The position numbers and the translations under genes are program-made. Shown in pieces: positions 46,697 through 58,510 of a stretch of 64,000 bases of DNA (position 1 is the stretch's first letter; each line of letters starts with the position of its first letter). The notes under the pieces are model-generated. The model was not told where the DNA came from, searched no databases, and saw only the letters and a list, made by a program, of their open reading frames with translations. The DNA is from Dactylellina haptotyla (taxonomy: Eukaryota; Ascomycota; Orbiliomycetes; Orbiliales; Orbiliaceae), in NCBI GenBank assembly GCA_031310005.1, contig CM062384.1, forward strand, positions 1,426,001 through 1,490,000. The letters are read 5' to 3'.

Positions 46697-48658
46697 TCTA
46701 AATGAATGTGGGAATCGAAGGACTGACTGAATTCAACAAAAAGAATGTAGTAAGGAGTGTACCGAATAAATGAACACCGATGCAAGTGATGATGATAGCG
46801 AGCAGGAAAAAAAAACTACGTGGGGTCACCGTATCTTCTTATAGAAATCATCTCGACAACGTCCGTTTTCCAGAGCCGGTAGGCGGTTCCTCCAGAACAG
46901 CGGGCTTGAGAGTTCCAACTGGGGTAGAGACCCGGCCAAGAACGACCAAGCCCATCCGGTCCAAGTGCGGGCTCAGAGGAGTAATTTTGCAGCAGTTGTC
47001 TTTTCTGGCTCTGCGTAGCCGACTCGAGAGTACTCTCCGTTGACAGCTGCAGGGAACCATGTTGGCCAAAATGTGTTGGCGTTGAGGTGTCATCGAGTGG
47101 CACGCAACACAGCCAGAAGGATGGCCGAAGCGATTGGTCGCCTGTGCTTCCCAAAAGGGGTTTTTAACCGCTACCACGAGCCTATCAGAACAGCCTCTGT
47201 CGACGGCCAGCTCGACGCTCCACCCACACCGCCTACAGCACGGCTGCTGCATCTGCTGTGATGAAGCTACAGCGAGAGCTTGCAGAACTACAGCAAAGTT
47301 ACAACAAAGTTACAATATCCATGCCAATGTTCTGGCTAGCCGTTAATTGGGGTGCGTTACGCGGATCTCAGCCATCTTGTCAGGCGGACCCGAGAATTTG
47401 GCGCGCCTCCAGGCAGCCCCAAGTGGTGTCACATCGACTTGATCTGGGCTGCTTGTGAACGAGTAATGTATCTGTTAGTTTCAACGTTTTCTGCGCATGC
47501 TCATACCTATTCCCCTCCAAAGAAAGTGACCAGGATTAGACTCTAAAGAACCTGCACCAACTCACGCCATGCTACTCCACGCAGCGATCTTTGTTTTGAT
47601 AGGGCTGGTCCAGCAGATGGGCGGAATGTTTCAACCGGGTTACCGGTGGCTTTAGAGAAACCTTGTTAGAAGCAAACATTTGGAGCCACTCGGATTGAGA
47701 TTCTCGACGCAACCAGACACCTTCAATGTATTAGCACTCGACCCTAGGCTGCAGAGTTGGTCTCGCCTCCAAGAAGAATCCTGCATACTATTTGTTACAA
47801 TACGCTCCACCTAGCCCTATGGTTCTAGAGTCCAAGATCCGACTTTAGTAAGCTGTACATCGACGTCCGACTTGGCAGTCGAAAAAATCGTAATCCGTCA
47901 ATCCAACCCGATGGAAGCCTCCCAACCATTTTTTTTGAGTTTTGAGTTCCCATGACAGTGGAGCTCTTGGGGTTTTAGCGACGAGATTCGATACGGCATT
48001 TATTACCTTCGAAGGCAACGTTACACAGCAATGATGTGAGATTTAGACCGGCTGCAGCCTGTCTCCGGGATAGTATAGGAGATCGGGTTTTTTTGAAAAG
48101 AGGGTACTCTTAGCAGATCTATATAACTAAAGTCTAAATCCAAGAAGCTTCTCTCGCTAAAAGGCTTTTCCGAACCTGGGAACCCAGTATATTCGAAACA
48201 CTTTGCTGCCACTTGTGGAAGAAACTACATCCAGGTCGTGAGCGGCTAGGTTAGTTAACGTTAAATGTTTGGAGATCATATAGCGTCTAGCATTTTTAAC
48301 GCTTTCACCTGCAAGAGCGCTAAAATGCCGCAAAATTCGTACGGGTATGTAATTACGAGGACCCCGGTACCGATACTCGCATCCGTCGCAAACTGCGAAA
48401 AGAGCAAATTAACTTATGCGAATGAAACATATAGTTTGTTTTATTATTGTCACTATCCATGGGCAGACAGAGATAGAACTAGAGAGCTAGCTCATCCTAG
48501 TTACAAAGGAATTAACATAACCGCTAAAACGTGAACTAATACAGTTCTTTTGGCAGATTGAGGGCTATAGACAGCAATTATTGACACTATGGCATGTCGT
48601 TACAACCTCGCCATAAGGGATACCACAACTTTCGAAGGGCAACCCGTGGCGTTTGTGG
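46697..48658. other. Intergenic, about 2 kb
   Basis: Holds the promoter of the repeat-protein gene and the 3' flank of the GFA-type gene. All frames are under 135 codons with no motif or convincing splice extension. No gene supported. Confidence 0.5.
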
Positions 48659-49262
48659 TTATTCACCAAGAACACCGCCCTCTATATTTGTCTTGTACAT
48701 GAACTTGCTCTTTACCCCATCGCTAACCCCTTCCACAATATTCTCGCACCAAAACTGCCTCTCTGTCATCAGTATATTTCTTCCAGTTTCGCCATCGCCT
48801 CCTATTAAAACTTCCGCATCTAGCGCGCCGGAAAAAAGATCAATCTCCGCAGGAGTTTTTACGTTTCTCCAACTTAGCGTTGAACCGCAGGCCTGGCAGA
48901 ATCCTCGAAACACACCTTGGGAAGATGAGTACTCGCGGAAACTGCGGTCTTCGCAGGTCCAGCTCACTTGTTGAGGGGAGACCGTGAGTATGTGTGACAT
49001 GAGCGCACCAGTAGCTTTGCGGCATTGTGTGCAATGGCAAACATTATTCTTCTATTCATGCATCGACGCATCATATCAGTCGTCGACCTTTCATAGCATA
49101 GTCTCTCAAATTTCTCTCCGCGTTGTGTTGCAATGCGAAACATATGCCAAAACATACCTTTGGCGGCCAGCTACCTTCCGGGAATGCTACTGAGTATCGC
49201 ACAGCCTTACAAAGGCACCCGCCTGAGATGGGATCATGCGTTCCGGTTCCAGTGTCCGCCAT
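48659..49262 (-). CDS. GFA/CENP-V-type zinc-binding protein (Mss4-like fold), 165 aa
   Basis: Exons 49158-49262 and 48659-49051, totalling 498 nt. It belongs to the family named after glutathione-dependent formaldehyde-activating enzyme, with zinc held by Cys residues. The structural zinc pair is GGCLCKAVRYS (Cys16, Cys18) at the N-terminus with FCQACGSTLSW (Cys87, Cys90). The central VCHCTQCRKATGA (Cys40, 42, 45) completes the typical C-x-C ... C-x-C-x(2)-C pattern and is formed right after the intron. Length is normal. Fungal genomes hold many such genes, some of them in metabolite clusters. The substrate is unknown. Confidence 0.87.
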
Positions 49263-50934
49263 GTTTAGCTTGTGCCAGGTCTCTCGTTACATAAGCGTTT
49301 CCGAACTGCCTAGTGGTAATAACCTTAGAGGTTGCGAGTTACACAGATTTTATCTGGAAGGGAACGAGTTGGGAGGAGTCACAAGCAACCCACATGCACA
49401 GTTCGCATTTTCGCTCAGAAAGATCTTTGTCAGCGACAAACAGCCCTGCATCGCTATGCTAACGTTATACACCCAAGTCCTGGTCGAAGAGAGTTTGTGG
49501 CTCAACGGGGACTTGTATACGGGCTTGCATATCTTATCCTACAACTGCCGGTGTCGAATATAGTAGATCTAGGAGCTTGATTCCTGCAACTAGGAATATC
49601 TGGATGGGATTTTCCATGTTCCCTCGCCCGCATGCATGCATGAAGTGTTGGATGATGACTGTACAAGATTCGTACGAAAACATTCACGGTTGTGCCGCTC
49701 CCCTGAAGCACTCGGAGCCGAGGTGGGTATTGGAGTATCTCCGCCCCTGCAAATTGCAGGCCGTGGCTTGCAACCAAGAAAAGCTTGGTACTTTGCCAAA
49801 GGATTGATTGTCTAGTGCCAGTGACGTCGGAGAGACATTTCACATTTCACCGACCTTCCACTGAGGCAATGAGGTCATGTCACGACATTTGTAAAGTTTC
49901 TGTCCAATTTCCTGTCGGTCGAAAAGATGCCAACCACGCGTCCACCGGGATGACTAGGGCCCTTTCAAATTGCAAATTATAAACCAAAAAAAGGCTGACA
50001 ATTGAGAAGCGCAGAACTGTTGGGTGGGAACTTCTGGAATATTAATACTTTTCTTGCTTCCAGCCCACACGCAGACTTTTTCTTTCTGGTTGGAGTTGGT
50101 AGGAAATTTTGAACGGCGGTTGCCGGTTTACCGGTTTCAGGCATTCCGACGCGCTTTATCAAAATTTGGTTCTCCACATACATGGCCCTGAACGGATATC
50201 GTTATTTTGGGCGGCTCGTAGAGTGCGAGCTCGAAGAAACCTTGGGGTACGGAGTGCATGAATTCTAAAGGGTTTTCGTGATTACGAGCAACCTGCAGCA
50301 TGCACAGACAAAGAATTCGCATCGACACCCGGTGATCAGGGGTGAGATCCCAGCCGTCGACAGATTTATTATTGCTCGCTCCATTATATGCCCGTTTATC
50401 AAGCTTTTGCTCCGTCGACGAGCCCTGGAGAGCGGAGATAATAGTTGCCCTTATGTAATCGGGGTGGTGTCCCAACTGTCCTCTGTACCGCTCGGCTGAT
50501 CCGATCTCTCGACGGAGTGCACCAAAACGTGCCCACCCAATGCACCGAGGCCGCGCTAGTCCTTCCCAAACTGGGCCCCCATGCCGGATACTGATCGCTC
50601 CGCTCACAGGAATTAACGGCCGAGTCGATTTTTATTTTTTATTTGCGAAGGGGAGCAAGAAAAAAAAAAAAACTAGGTTCGCCATGCCGTGATTGAGCGA
50701 TGTAAAGCTTGATTTATCTTTATTTATTAGACCGCGATTCCCCTCGTTGAGTTATTCTTTCCTGATACCCATCAGCATAGTCGAATATATTCCTCAATTG
50801 ACGTTCTGCCCGGAATCGAGCAGAATCGGACCTTCGCTTTCGCCTTCGCCCTTCGGCTGCTACCTTTTGTTGCCCATTGAACCGCCACAGAGCCTGCCTG
50901 CATAACGACGTCACACAAAACAACAACACGCAAG
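49263..50934. other. Divergent intergenic region, 1.7 kb
   Basis: It separates the GFA gene (minus) from the MFS gene (plus) and so contains both promoters. A poly-A run sits at 50660-50672 and a CT-rich part at 50745-50880 precedes the MFS start. Frames inside are short and motif-free. Confidence 0.5.
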
Positions 50935-52763
50935 ATGAATGAGGTTGACCTCGAACTCGTCAAGTCGGAGGAGGGTGCCCGTCGCCATCCTACCGATGAA
51001 CACCGACTCGAGCAAGAAGCTGCTGGTATTCACAGCAAAGAGTCTCTCGAAGACTCAACGGGCGGCGCAGTCTCCAGAGTCGCTACCGCCAAGGATGTGG
51101 AGGGTGGACTGGACGCCGAAAGGACAAGGACGTTGATGTCCAGGACAAGAACCGCGCAATCCGTGCACTTGAACACAATCGGAGCGGACCCAACGAGAAC
51201 GCGATCAAAGAAAGAGAAACTCCCACCCTTTGGAAGTGGAAAGGATTATCCTCCCGCGCTGCCCGATATCGAGCAGTATATCGTGGACTTTGAGGGTTTC
51301 GGTAAGTTCTTTGTTTTTTCGGAAACTCGACGCATACATTCAGTTCTAACCACTAAACTTTTAAAAAATATGCAGATGACCCGATGCATCCGCAGAACTG
51401 GACGGACAAGAAGAAAATGCTGCTGTCAGCATTACTAGCGGCGACATCTGCATTCTGTGTGTGGGGCTCTAGTATATTCTCCCCCGCCATTCTCGCCGTA
51501 GCTGCAGAATTCGGTGTTAGTGCAGAAGTCGGTACCCTCGGTGTCTCCCTCTACGTCCTCGGGTTTGCTACAGGTCCTTTGATCTGGGCCCCGCTCTCAG
51601 AGTTGTACGGCCGAAAGATGCCAATCATTGTCGCCATCTTTGGTTTCGCCGTTTTCCAAGTCGCTGTAGCTTCTGCCAAGGATCTCCAAACCGTCATTAT
51701 CTGTCGATTCTTTGGTGGCCTTTTTGCCGCCTGTCCACTTGCCGTCGTCGGTGGCGCATACGCGGATATCTGGGATAACGCTCACCGTGGTTATGCCATC
51801 AATATCTTCGCCCTCACGGTGTCCGCTCCTGCACTTATCGCCCCAGTTGTCGGTGCCTACATAGTCAATAGCCATCTCGGCTGGAGATGGACTGAGTGGA
51901 TCACTGCTATCATTGGTTTCGTCCTTCTCGGCCTCAACCTCCTCTTCCTCGAAGAGACATATGCTCCAATTGTTCTAGTGGAGAAAGCGCGGACGCTGAG
52001 AAGATTGACCAAGAACTGGGGCATCCACGCCAAGCAAGAGCAGATCGAGGTCAACTTCAGAGAACTCATCGAGAAGAACTTGTCGCGTCCTCTCAAGCTC
52101 CTCTTCACCGAGCCGATTGTCTTCTTTGTCTCCCTCTACATCGCCTTCATTTACGGTATGCTCTACCTCATGCTTACCGCGTACCCGATCGTCTTCGCCC
52201 GATACCATGGTATCCGCGGTGGAAACAGCGCCCTTCCATTTATCGGACTCATTATTGGCCAGCTCCTTGGCGGTTTGATCGTCTTCTTGTACGAACCCCG
52301 ATATATCCGCGCCCTCAAGGCCAACCGCGGCATCCCTATCCCTGAAAACCGTCTCCCGCCCGCTATGCTTGGCAGTATCCTCTTCCCAATTGGTCTCTTC
52401 TGGTTCGCCTGGACTGGCAACTACGCTAACATCCACTGGATTGTGCCCACGCTCTCCGGTATATTCATTGGTGCTGGTATCTTCCTCATCTTCTTGCAGT
52501 GCCTGAATTACATCATTGATGCTTACCTCATGTTCGCTGCTTCCGCCATCGCTGCAAATGCCTTCCTCCGATCTATCTTTGGTGCCGTCTTCCCACTCTT
52601 CGCCACCTACATGTTCAACGCCCTTCATGTCAACTGGGCTGGTACTTTATTGGCTCTTGTCAGCATCGTCTTGCTCCCTTGTCCATTCATCTTCTATAAG
52701 TACGGAAAAGCTCTCAGGAAGAAGAGCAAGTACACACCAACTTTTGGAGACAACGAAGATTAA
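50935..52763 (+). CDS. MFS multidrug/polyamine exporter, DHA1 type, 584 aa
   Basis: Exons 50935-51301 and 51376-52763, totalling 1755 nt. A hydrophilic cytosolic N-terminus of about 130 residues, rich in Glu, Arg and Ser, leads to DPMHPQNWTDKKK, the usual entry to the first helix in fungal DHA1 transporters. Twelve transmembrane segments follow. MFS motif A is LSELYGRKMP near residue 200. The substrate-channel region APALIAPVVGAYI follows the motif C pattern of drug/H+ antiporters, and a long central loop (about 285-320) separates the two halves. The protein probably exports toxic organic compounds or polyamines from the plasma membrane using the proton gradient. It is 1.6 kb from a UstYa-like gene and could export its product, but co-regulation is not shown. 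Confidence 0.9.
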
Positions 52764-54345
52764 AGTTGGCCAGGGCAAATATGAGAAATATCGGTCAAAA
52801 GACGATAGGGTAAAATGCCTATAGCCTCATTGTCTACGAGTTCTTTTTTTAAAAACTTTTGGTTACCGTCATTCGTTTCTGATGCTCTTTACATTGCCAT
52901 GTTTGTAATTTCCAAGATCATTGCTCCGGCGTTTTGGGTTGCCTTTCGTCCAAGCTCATATGGTATGATATTTCTTTCCATGTATCTTATAGATTTTGGG
53001 TTTCATGATATCATGTTTTTGGGACATGTTTTTATAATCTTGTAATAATAGAAACTTAATCAAAAAGATTAGAAATATAATTGTTTTTTTTAATCAGGAT
53101 AGATCAGAAGTGCATAGAATTAGCTAAACCCGTATAAATATACCCATATTACATCGGATTTTCTTAATGCTTAGCCAGGTCAGAGTATATGTGGAGACCA
53201 GGAATGGCATATTCTTGGTAGAAAGGGCGAACCATGGATTGGCGACGATCCAGCAGCTACGACATCTTTCTTCCGTGGAACGTTTGAACGATGTATAGTA
53301 TTCAAGGCCTTATAATAGCAGTAATGGTCTATCGATCTATGTTAAAATATTGATGGAATTATAGAGCTTGGCGATAAAGTTATGCATCTCTCAGCCCAGT
53401 ACCGGCGCAAATCAGGCAACCGACGATGTTACTCGCAAGCCCATTGTTTGCTTGTACAAGCGAGATCTTTAGAGCGGGAGCGTCGACACCTTACCCACCC
53501 AGAATTCGCCCAGGACTGGTTCCGAGAAATATCCGCGCCGTCTAAATAGTGTCGTCACCACAGGCATAGGGAGACAGGGCCAAGCGAAATGGCGAAGATA
53601 AGCATTGCTATATTCAAAAGGGATCGGAAATGTTAGAATTCGATGGGTCCACCTGAGCCTAGTTGGTGTTCACCAAATTCGAGCTTCGGCTCGCCACACC
53701 GCGTGTTGTGCGGACGGCGCCAGAAAATGCCTTACATCGCCTAGCACCACCTCTTCTAGCAGCCGATGGGGCTTTTGAAAATTTCCAGCCGAGATGCTTA
53801 AAAGTTGCGCAAGATCTCATTTTATTTTCGATCGCCTCGTTCCGCCAGATCCTCTGAACTTGGAAGGATATTTCCCCACGCAATTAGAGTTAAATCGAAT
53901 TGAGGAATCAGGACGCTGGGCGAACTCGCAGCCTCGTGTTTTCGCGTGAGCTTCGCATATCTCATTCGAAAGTAATTCCATCCCACTAGCTTCTAAATTA
54001 GTCACGAAAAGTTATCTAGTCTGTAGTTTTAAGTTGTATTCGTGCCGTACGAATTTTTGTGGCTTAGGCTCGCGTGCGTCGTTAAAATTTAAGTTTCTGG
54101 TGAGCATTGCCGACGATTCGAGACCCTCCTCAACATTCCCCACCGCCTTCGCTATCCGTTATATATCAACACTTCGGAAATAGAGTTAAACGCGCATGCA
54201 GTGTTTCATGAAACACCGGGAGGCCTAGGTCCTACGATCTTCCCGGGAAAAAGAAACATGCGTATCTTTCGGGACATTGAATGTCACTCTATGCTTCGTA
54301 CAAGATTTCCCGACGGTAATTGGAAACGGATAATCGAATAAATAT
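52764..54345. other. Convergent intergenic region, 1.6 kb
   Basis: Between the MFS and UstYa-like genes, which converge. I looked here for a small Kex2-processed repeat precursor that could pair with the UstYa-like gene and found none. The region is AT-rich at 52830-53160 and otherwise mixed. No gene supported. Confidence 0.5.
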
Positions 54346-55204
54346 CTACACATCCGAGGCGCGGTACTTCTCCGCCCATTGAAATAATTCTTCAAAGTCC
54401 CTACACATGTGCGGGTTTCCGAAGCCATCGACGCCGTGTAAGTCCTTCTTCCACGGCTCCAGTGCCGAATCTGCGGAACAGATTATACTGTTGCGTAAAT
54501 ACTCCAGACAGTGTTTTGTATGAACGACGTCGTGGTCGTGAGAGCCAAGCGCGGAAAAATAGGACTTTACGACCATGTGAAGACAATGTAGTTGGTGGAA
54601 AGAGGAGACGGCAAACTCTCCCTTATGTGATTTATCCATTCGTGCCAGGGATGGGGGGATACCGTACGCTGAGGACTCGATGAGTTTTGAGAGGGAGACG
54701 AAACCGCGGCCATCTGATACACCAAAGTCAGTCGTAGCGCCAGAATATTCATAATTTATGGGGCATCTCACTCGGTATTAGCTTCAGCCATGCTTCGTCA
54801 CTAGCTTTTATTTCTTCCGCTGTCGTTCGGTTTAAATATATTTTCTCATCGCTGAATATTTTGGATACTGGCCCCACTATAAACACCCAGATATATTATT
54901 GTCAGAATGGAACAACCGAGATCCAGGTGGGAGTTAAATTCTGTTCCTTACAGGTAGATACGGTTAAGTCTGGTAGTATGTAGTCCTGGCTCCCAGGCGA
55001 CGATTTGAGAAATGCAATATACAAAGATTGCAAGATCAGTGTAAGCATTGACGATGCGACGGCGGTAAGTATAATCGCGATTATAAGAGGCGTTGGCCTA
55101 AGGGTTGGCTTTCGAACATGTTTCGGCGAATCATCTCCAGTTTCCTCCAAGTTGTATGCATCTTTCGAGATAAAGGGCTCCTGTTCTATACTCGTTCGAT
55201 CCAT
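54346..55204 (-). CDS. UstYa-family (DUF3328) oxidase, 241 aa
   Basis: Exons 54952-55204, 54772-54876 and 54346-54713, totalling 726 nt. Layout is standard: a charged N-terminus, one transmembrane segment at residues about 39-65, then a lumenal domain. The two HXXHC motifs that define the family are present: HQLHC at 159-163 and HTKHC at 184-188. LIPNGRGFV is restored across the second intron. UstYa-type proteins carry out oxidative cyclisation or other oxidations of peptides and small metabolites, as in ustiloxin and related ribosomal peptides. No precursor, second UstY gene, tyrosinase or peptidase gene lies next to it, so its product cannot be predicted. An in-frame upstream ATG at about 55303 would add 33 residues; I chose the one at 55204, which gives a typical length. 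Confidence 0.85.
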
Positions 55205-55574
55205 CCTTTCGTGATCGGTATGTCTGTCTGTCGCTACAAGCGAATTAATTAGTTCGAATCTTGGAGATAACAGACGAAGATTGGATGAGCAAGTCGACAT
55301 CATGCCAACTTATCACCCAAGGTTTCTTTGGCAGATTGATAATATCTGCATATTGATACCCCTGACCATATCATGAAACTGTTACCGGGTAAATTGCCCG
55401 ACGTCCGCGAAGCAGGGTAGGAGGTGTTGCAATATTTGCGTTGTGTGGCCTACTTCAAGCTCTCCGAGCTCTAAGCTCCAACAGCCGACGACATGTTTCC
55501 ACCCAGCTCGAACCCAAACCAACCATCCCCAGCCCCGTCCTCACCAACGCGAAGGAGCCATCGTCATCTCAACG
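55205..55574. promoter_or_regulatory. Divergent promoter region
   Basis: 370 nt between the UstYa-like gene and the TRAPP subunit gene, transcribed away from each other. It must serve both, unless the UstYa-like 5' end extends further. No specific binding motif is called. Confidence 0.45.
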
Positions 55575-56250
55575 ATGGCTTCAACACCGTCAATCCCGGT
55601 TATTGCCATTATCGGTAAACAGGTTAGCATTCTCGTCCTTCTAATCCCAAGCAGGTTCGCCCTTCACAACCTGCCAGTGCTAACATAGACTGTGTACATC
55701 GCAGAATAACCCAATCTACGTCTACAACTCCCGCCTGCCCCTCCCTTCCACCTCCCTCACCACCTCGCTAGACCTCCATCTGCTCCTCCACTCCACCCTT
55801 GACGTTTTCGAAGCCCGTCTCCCGCAAAAGACCGCCGATCAGGACTTCGGATTGCTGTTCGCGATTGATGAACGACTTGCAGCGTACGGATGGATGACAA
55901 ACACTGGGGTCAAGTTTGTCGTGATTGTGGACCAGGGATTTAATAGCAGCAGCGCACTGAGCACGCGCGGAGGGGGGCTCGGTGGCGCGATTAGAGAGGC
56001 AGATTTGAAGCCCGTACGTTCACATTTTTCGATATGATAGCTACTACGATTCTGGGTGGGTACACGTTCCAGCTAACGTTTCTTTATGAGATTGGGGGGT
56101 ATTTAGGTGTTCAAATCGATACATTCGGAGTACATCAAACTCATATCGAACCCGTTCTTCGATCACGATAGTAAAGAGATGGTGAAGAGTAAAAAGTTCG
56201 CATCATCGATCGAGAAGATTGCGGAGACGGGTATTCCGGGTGTGTATTGA
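55575..56250 (+). CDS. TRAPP complex subunit, Tca17/TRAPPC2L-like (sedlin fold), 166 aa
   Basis: Exons 55575-55622, 55705-56013 and 56107-56250, totalling 501 nt. The first exon encodes only MASTPSIPVIAIIGKQ. The protein shows the longin/sedlin pattern: first strand PVIAIIGKQNNPIYVY, then LDLHLLLHSTLDVFEARL, LLFAIDERLAAYGWMTNTGVKFVVIVDQ, and the C-terminal helix IHSEYIKLISNPFF. The GWMTNTGVKFVV hairpin and the LDVFEARL helix are closer to TRAPPC2L/Tca17 than to Trs20. TRAPP complexes activate Rab GTPases at the Golgi. A Gly/Ser insertion (about residues 95-110) lengthens the loop before the last helix. Confidence 0.88.
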
Positions 56251-57108
56251 AATAACGGGATTGGTCGCAAAGCAATAGTGTATTCACAGCCTGCTCGAAA
56301 ATGGCGGTAACGGAAGCCCACCACAGGAGGGCTAAATGTAAGCATGGCACCCCACGGGTTGACCCTGTTACACAAATTGGAGACAGAGTGGGAGAACTGT
56401 CCCGGCGCTTGGGGGTAGATACGGAAGGAGGTCGGTTTGTACCGGCAGGTCCCCATCCAATTCCGGATGGAAGCGAGCTCCAAATAGCAAAATACAAGCG
56501 CCGATACCGCCCCCGAACCTTTCCATCGAGATAAGTGCATTAGAAATACAAATACCGGGGTTTTCGGGGCTACACCCGCAAATCTGGCTGGATTTTGTAT
56601 GATTTAAACGCATTATTTAATATTAGAGAGATACCATCTAATACTAAAATAAGGGTAATCTTATTACAGAATTTCAAATGAAGTATGAACACATTCAGGT
56701 AGTTTTTATTTTTATTTTTATTTCTATTAGGTCCACGTCGTTATAAAAGGTATCGTGCGTTAAAAGTACAAGATGATCAACTTGAGAGAGAACATTTCAG
56801 TCGTTAAAATGCGTAGCCGTGAGTAAAGAAAAGACAGCTCCGTCTACAGAAGCGCCGGCCGTCATGGTGATAGTAAAACAGCGAAGGCAGAATAGAATCG
56901 CAAGTGAAGCAAATAAACAAAAGAGCAACGCCAATGATAAAAACAGATAAACGGAAATTTTATACACTAGAATCGAAGAGTAATTATGACTGTGATGCGA
57001 GACCAGGCTGTGGACGTCACTTAGTCTAGGCTCTAGGCTGTGAGGTCGTCGGGCAAGAAAGAAAATAGTTCTCAACACGAGTTGAAAAACTCAGCTGTAG
57101 CCCTTCGT
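56251..57108. other. Convergent 3' intergenic region
   Basis: About 860 nt between the TRAPP gene and the aminotransferase gene, which converge. AT-rich at 56590-56760. Short frames have no motif. No gene supported. Confidence 0.5.
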
Positions 57109-58510
57109 TCAGTTCACACCAGTCTCCTTGATGACCACTCCCCAAGGATGCTGAACACGGCCGTACATAATCTCCTTCAACCAAGTCTTGATAGCAGCAG
57201 CATATGGACCAGCCTTTCCGCCATCCTCGGTCTTAGCGGTCATCGGGATCTCAAGCCCCTGATCAACATACTGGATGAAAGCAATTGGGGCAACGAAGAA
57301 TGCGGTTCCGCAAGCGAAAGCCTCGACAAGTCTGCCTTCTTGTTGTGCCTCGACGAGATCGTGGATGGTAAAGTTCTCCTCAACGATTTCGACCCTCTCG
57401 AGGTGTTGGATTTCCGTGCAGGCTTCTGTGGCGTTATGGGCGAGGCGTGCCCGAGCGAGCTCGAGAACGCTACGGCGGGTGACACCATCGAGAATAATCT
57501 TGTCGCCTAGTGGGGCGGTAACGAGCTGGAGACGGCCAGAGTGCTTGTTCTTCCAGACAATGAAGAAATTGGACGCACCGGCTTCGGTAACGCGGCCTTC
57601 GGAGCCAAGAAGCCAGAGGATCTGGTCGAATCCGCGCTCTCGGGCTTCACCCTGAGCTTGGAGGGTCGGGCCGTCTACATAAAACAGATATTAGTAAGCG
57701 GAATATTACAAAACATATATTCGGAATGATAAGCTAATCCTTACAGTTAGCTCCGACTTTGCTCCATCCGTGGCCGTTGGGCCAGGCTCTTGTCCCCATA
57801 TCTTCCTTCGAGGCCAACAATCTCAAGCCAGTAGGACTGTCCATTGGTGGGAACAAAACGGCGATAATGAAGAGAGTCGCCTCTCTGGGTTTCTGAACGC
57901 CCAGAGCAGCACCGGAGGCAATGATCGCTGGTCTGAGGTAGATGAAAGTGTTTGGGTCGGGAAGCCACTTGGCACAGTCGACGGCAACGAAAGCCTTAAT
58001 AAGTTCCTCGAGCTCTTCGGGAGGGAAAGAGGGTAGAGCGATTCTGGTACTGCTGAGGTTCATACGCCTGGAGTTGAGTTCCGGTCTGAAGAGACGGAGC
58101 TTGCCGTCAACACCTCGATAGGCCTTCATTCCCTCGAACGCCTGGGTAGCATAATGAATACAGCTGGCGGTGGGCATGAGATTGAGGGGACCATAGGGTC
58201 TGAGCTGGGGAGCTTCCCAACCTCCTTTCTCAGTCCACTTGACAGTGAGCATATGCTGAGTGTAGGAAATACGAGTTAGTGGCGATAGTGGTTCGGGGGC
58301 ATGGATTGACAGTATTCTTACATCTGTCGTCGAGTTTTGTTCCAATCGGATGGGGTCATTGAGGGCGGGAACGGTGTTTGGGGATTTGTTGAAAGTATAG
58401 GTCAATTTGGAAGCATCGAGCTGGGACTTGACAGTCTTGTTCAAGTCATGATTCATAGCAGAGATGGTGAGCTCTGAGGTAGTGACTACGGGGACCGCTG
58501 CCGGCGCCAT
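57109..58510 (-). CDS. Branched-chain amino acid aminotransferase, 421 aa
   Basis: Exons 58322-58510, 57745-58255 and 57109-57674, totalling 1266 nt. It is a class IV PLP-dependent transaminase that interconverts leucine, isoleucine and valine with their 2-oxo acids. Visible family motifs are ATQAFEGMKAYRG, LRLFRPELNSRRMNLSSTR, TFIYLRPAIIASGAALGV, and the active-site lysine (Lys229) in SKVGANYGPTL, which spans the second intron. QILWLLGSEGRVTEAGASNFF and the C-terminal GTAFFVAPI follow. Length and order fit fungal Bat1/Bat2. No clear presequence is seen, so I lean to a cytosolic form. The first intron (58256-58321) is 66 nt long, in frame and free of stops. The last exon also has open frames on the other strand, which are shadows. 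Confidence 0.93.

Noticed and set aside
53659-53883. Open frames on both strands between the MFS and UstYa-like genes, considered as a peptide precursor
   Set aside because: There is no signal peptide, no repeated core and no Kex2 spacing pattern.
57040-57510. Plus-strand open frame of 156 codons
   Set aside because: It lies antisense to the last exon of the aminotransferase, whose minus-strand reading gives clear family motifs.
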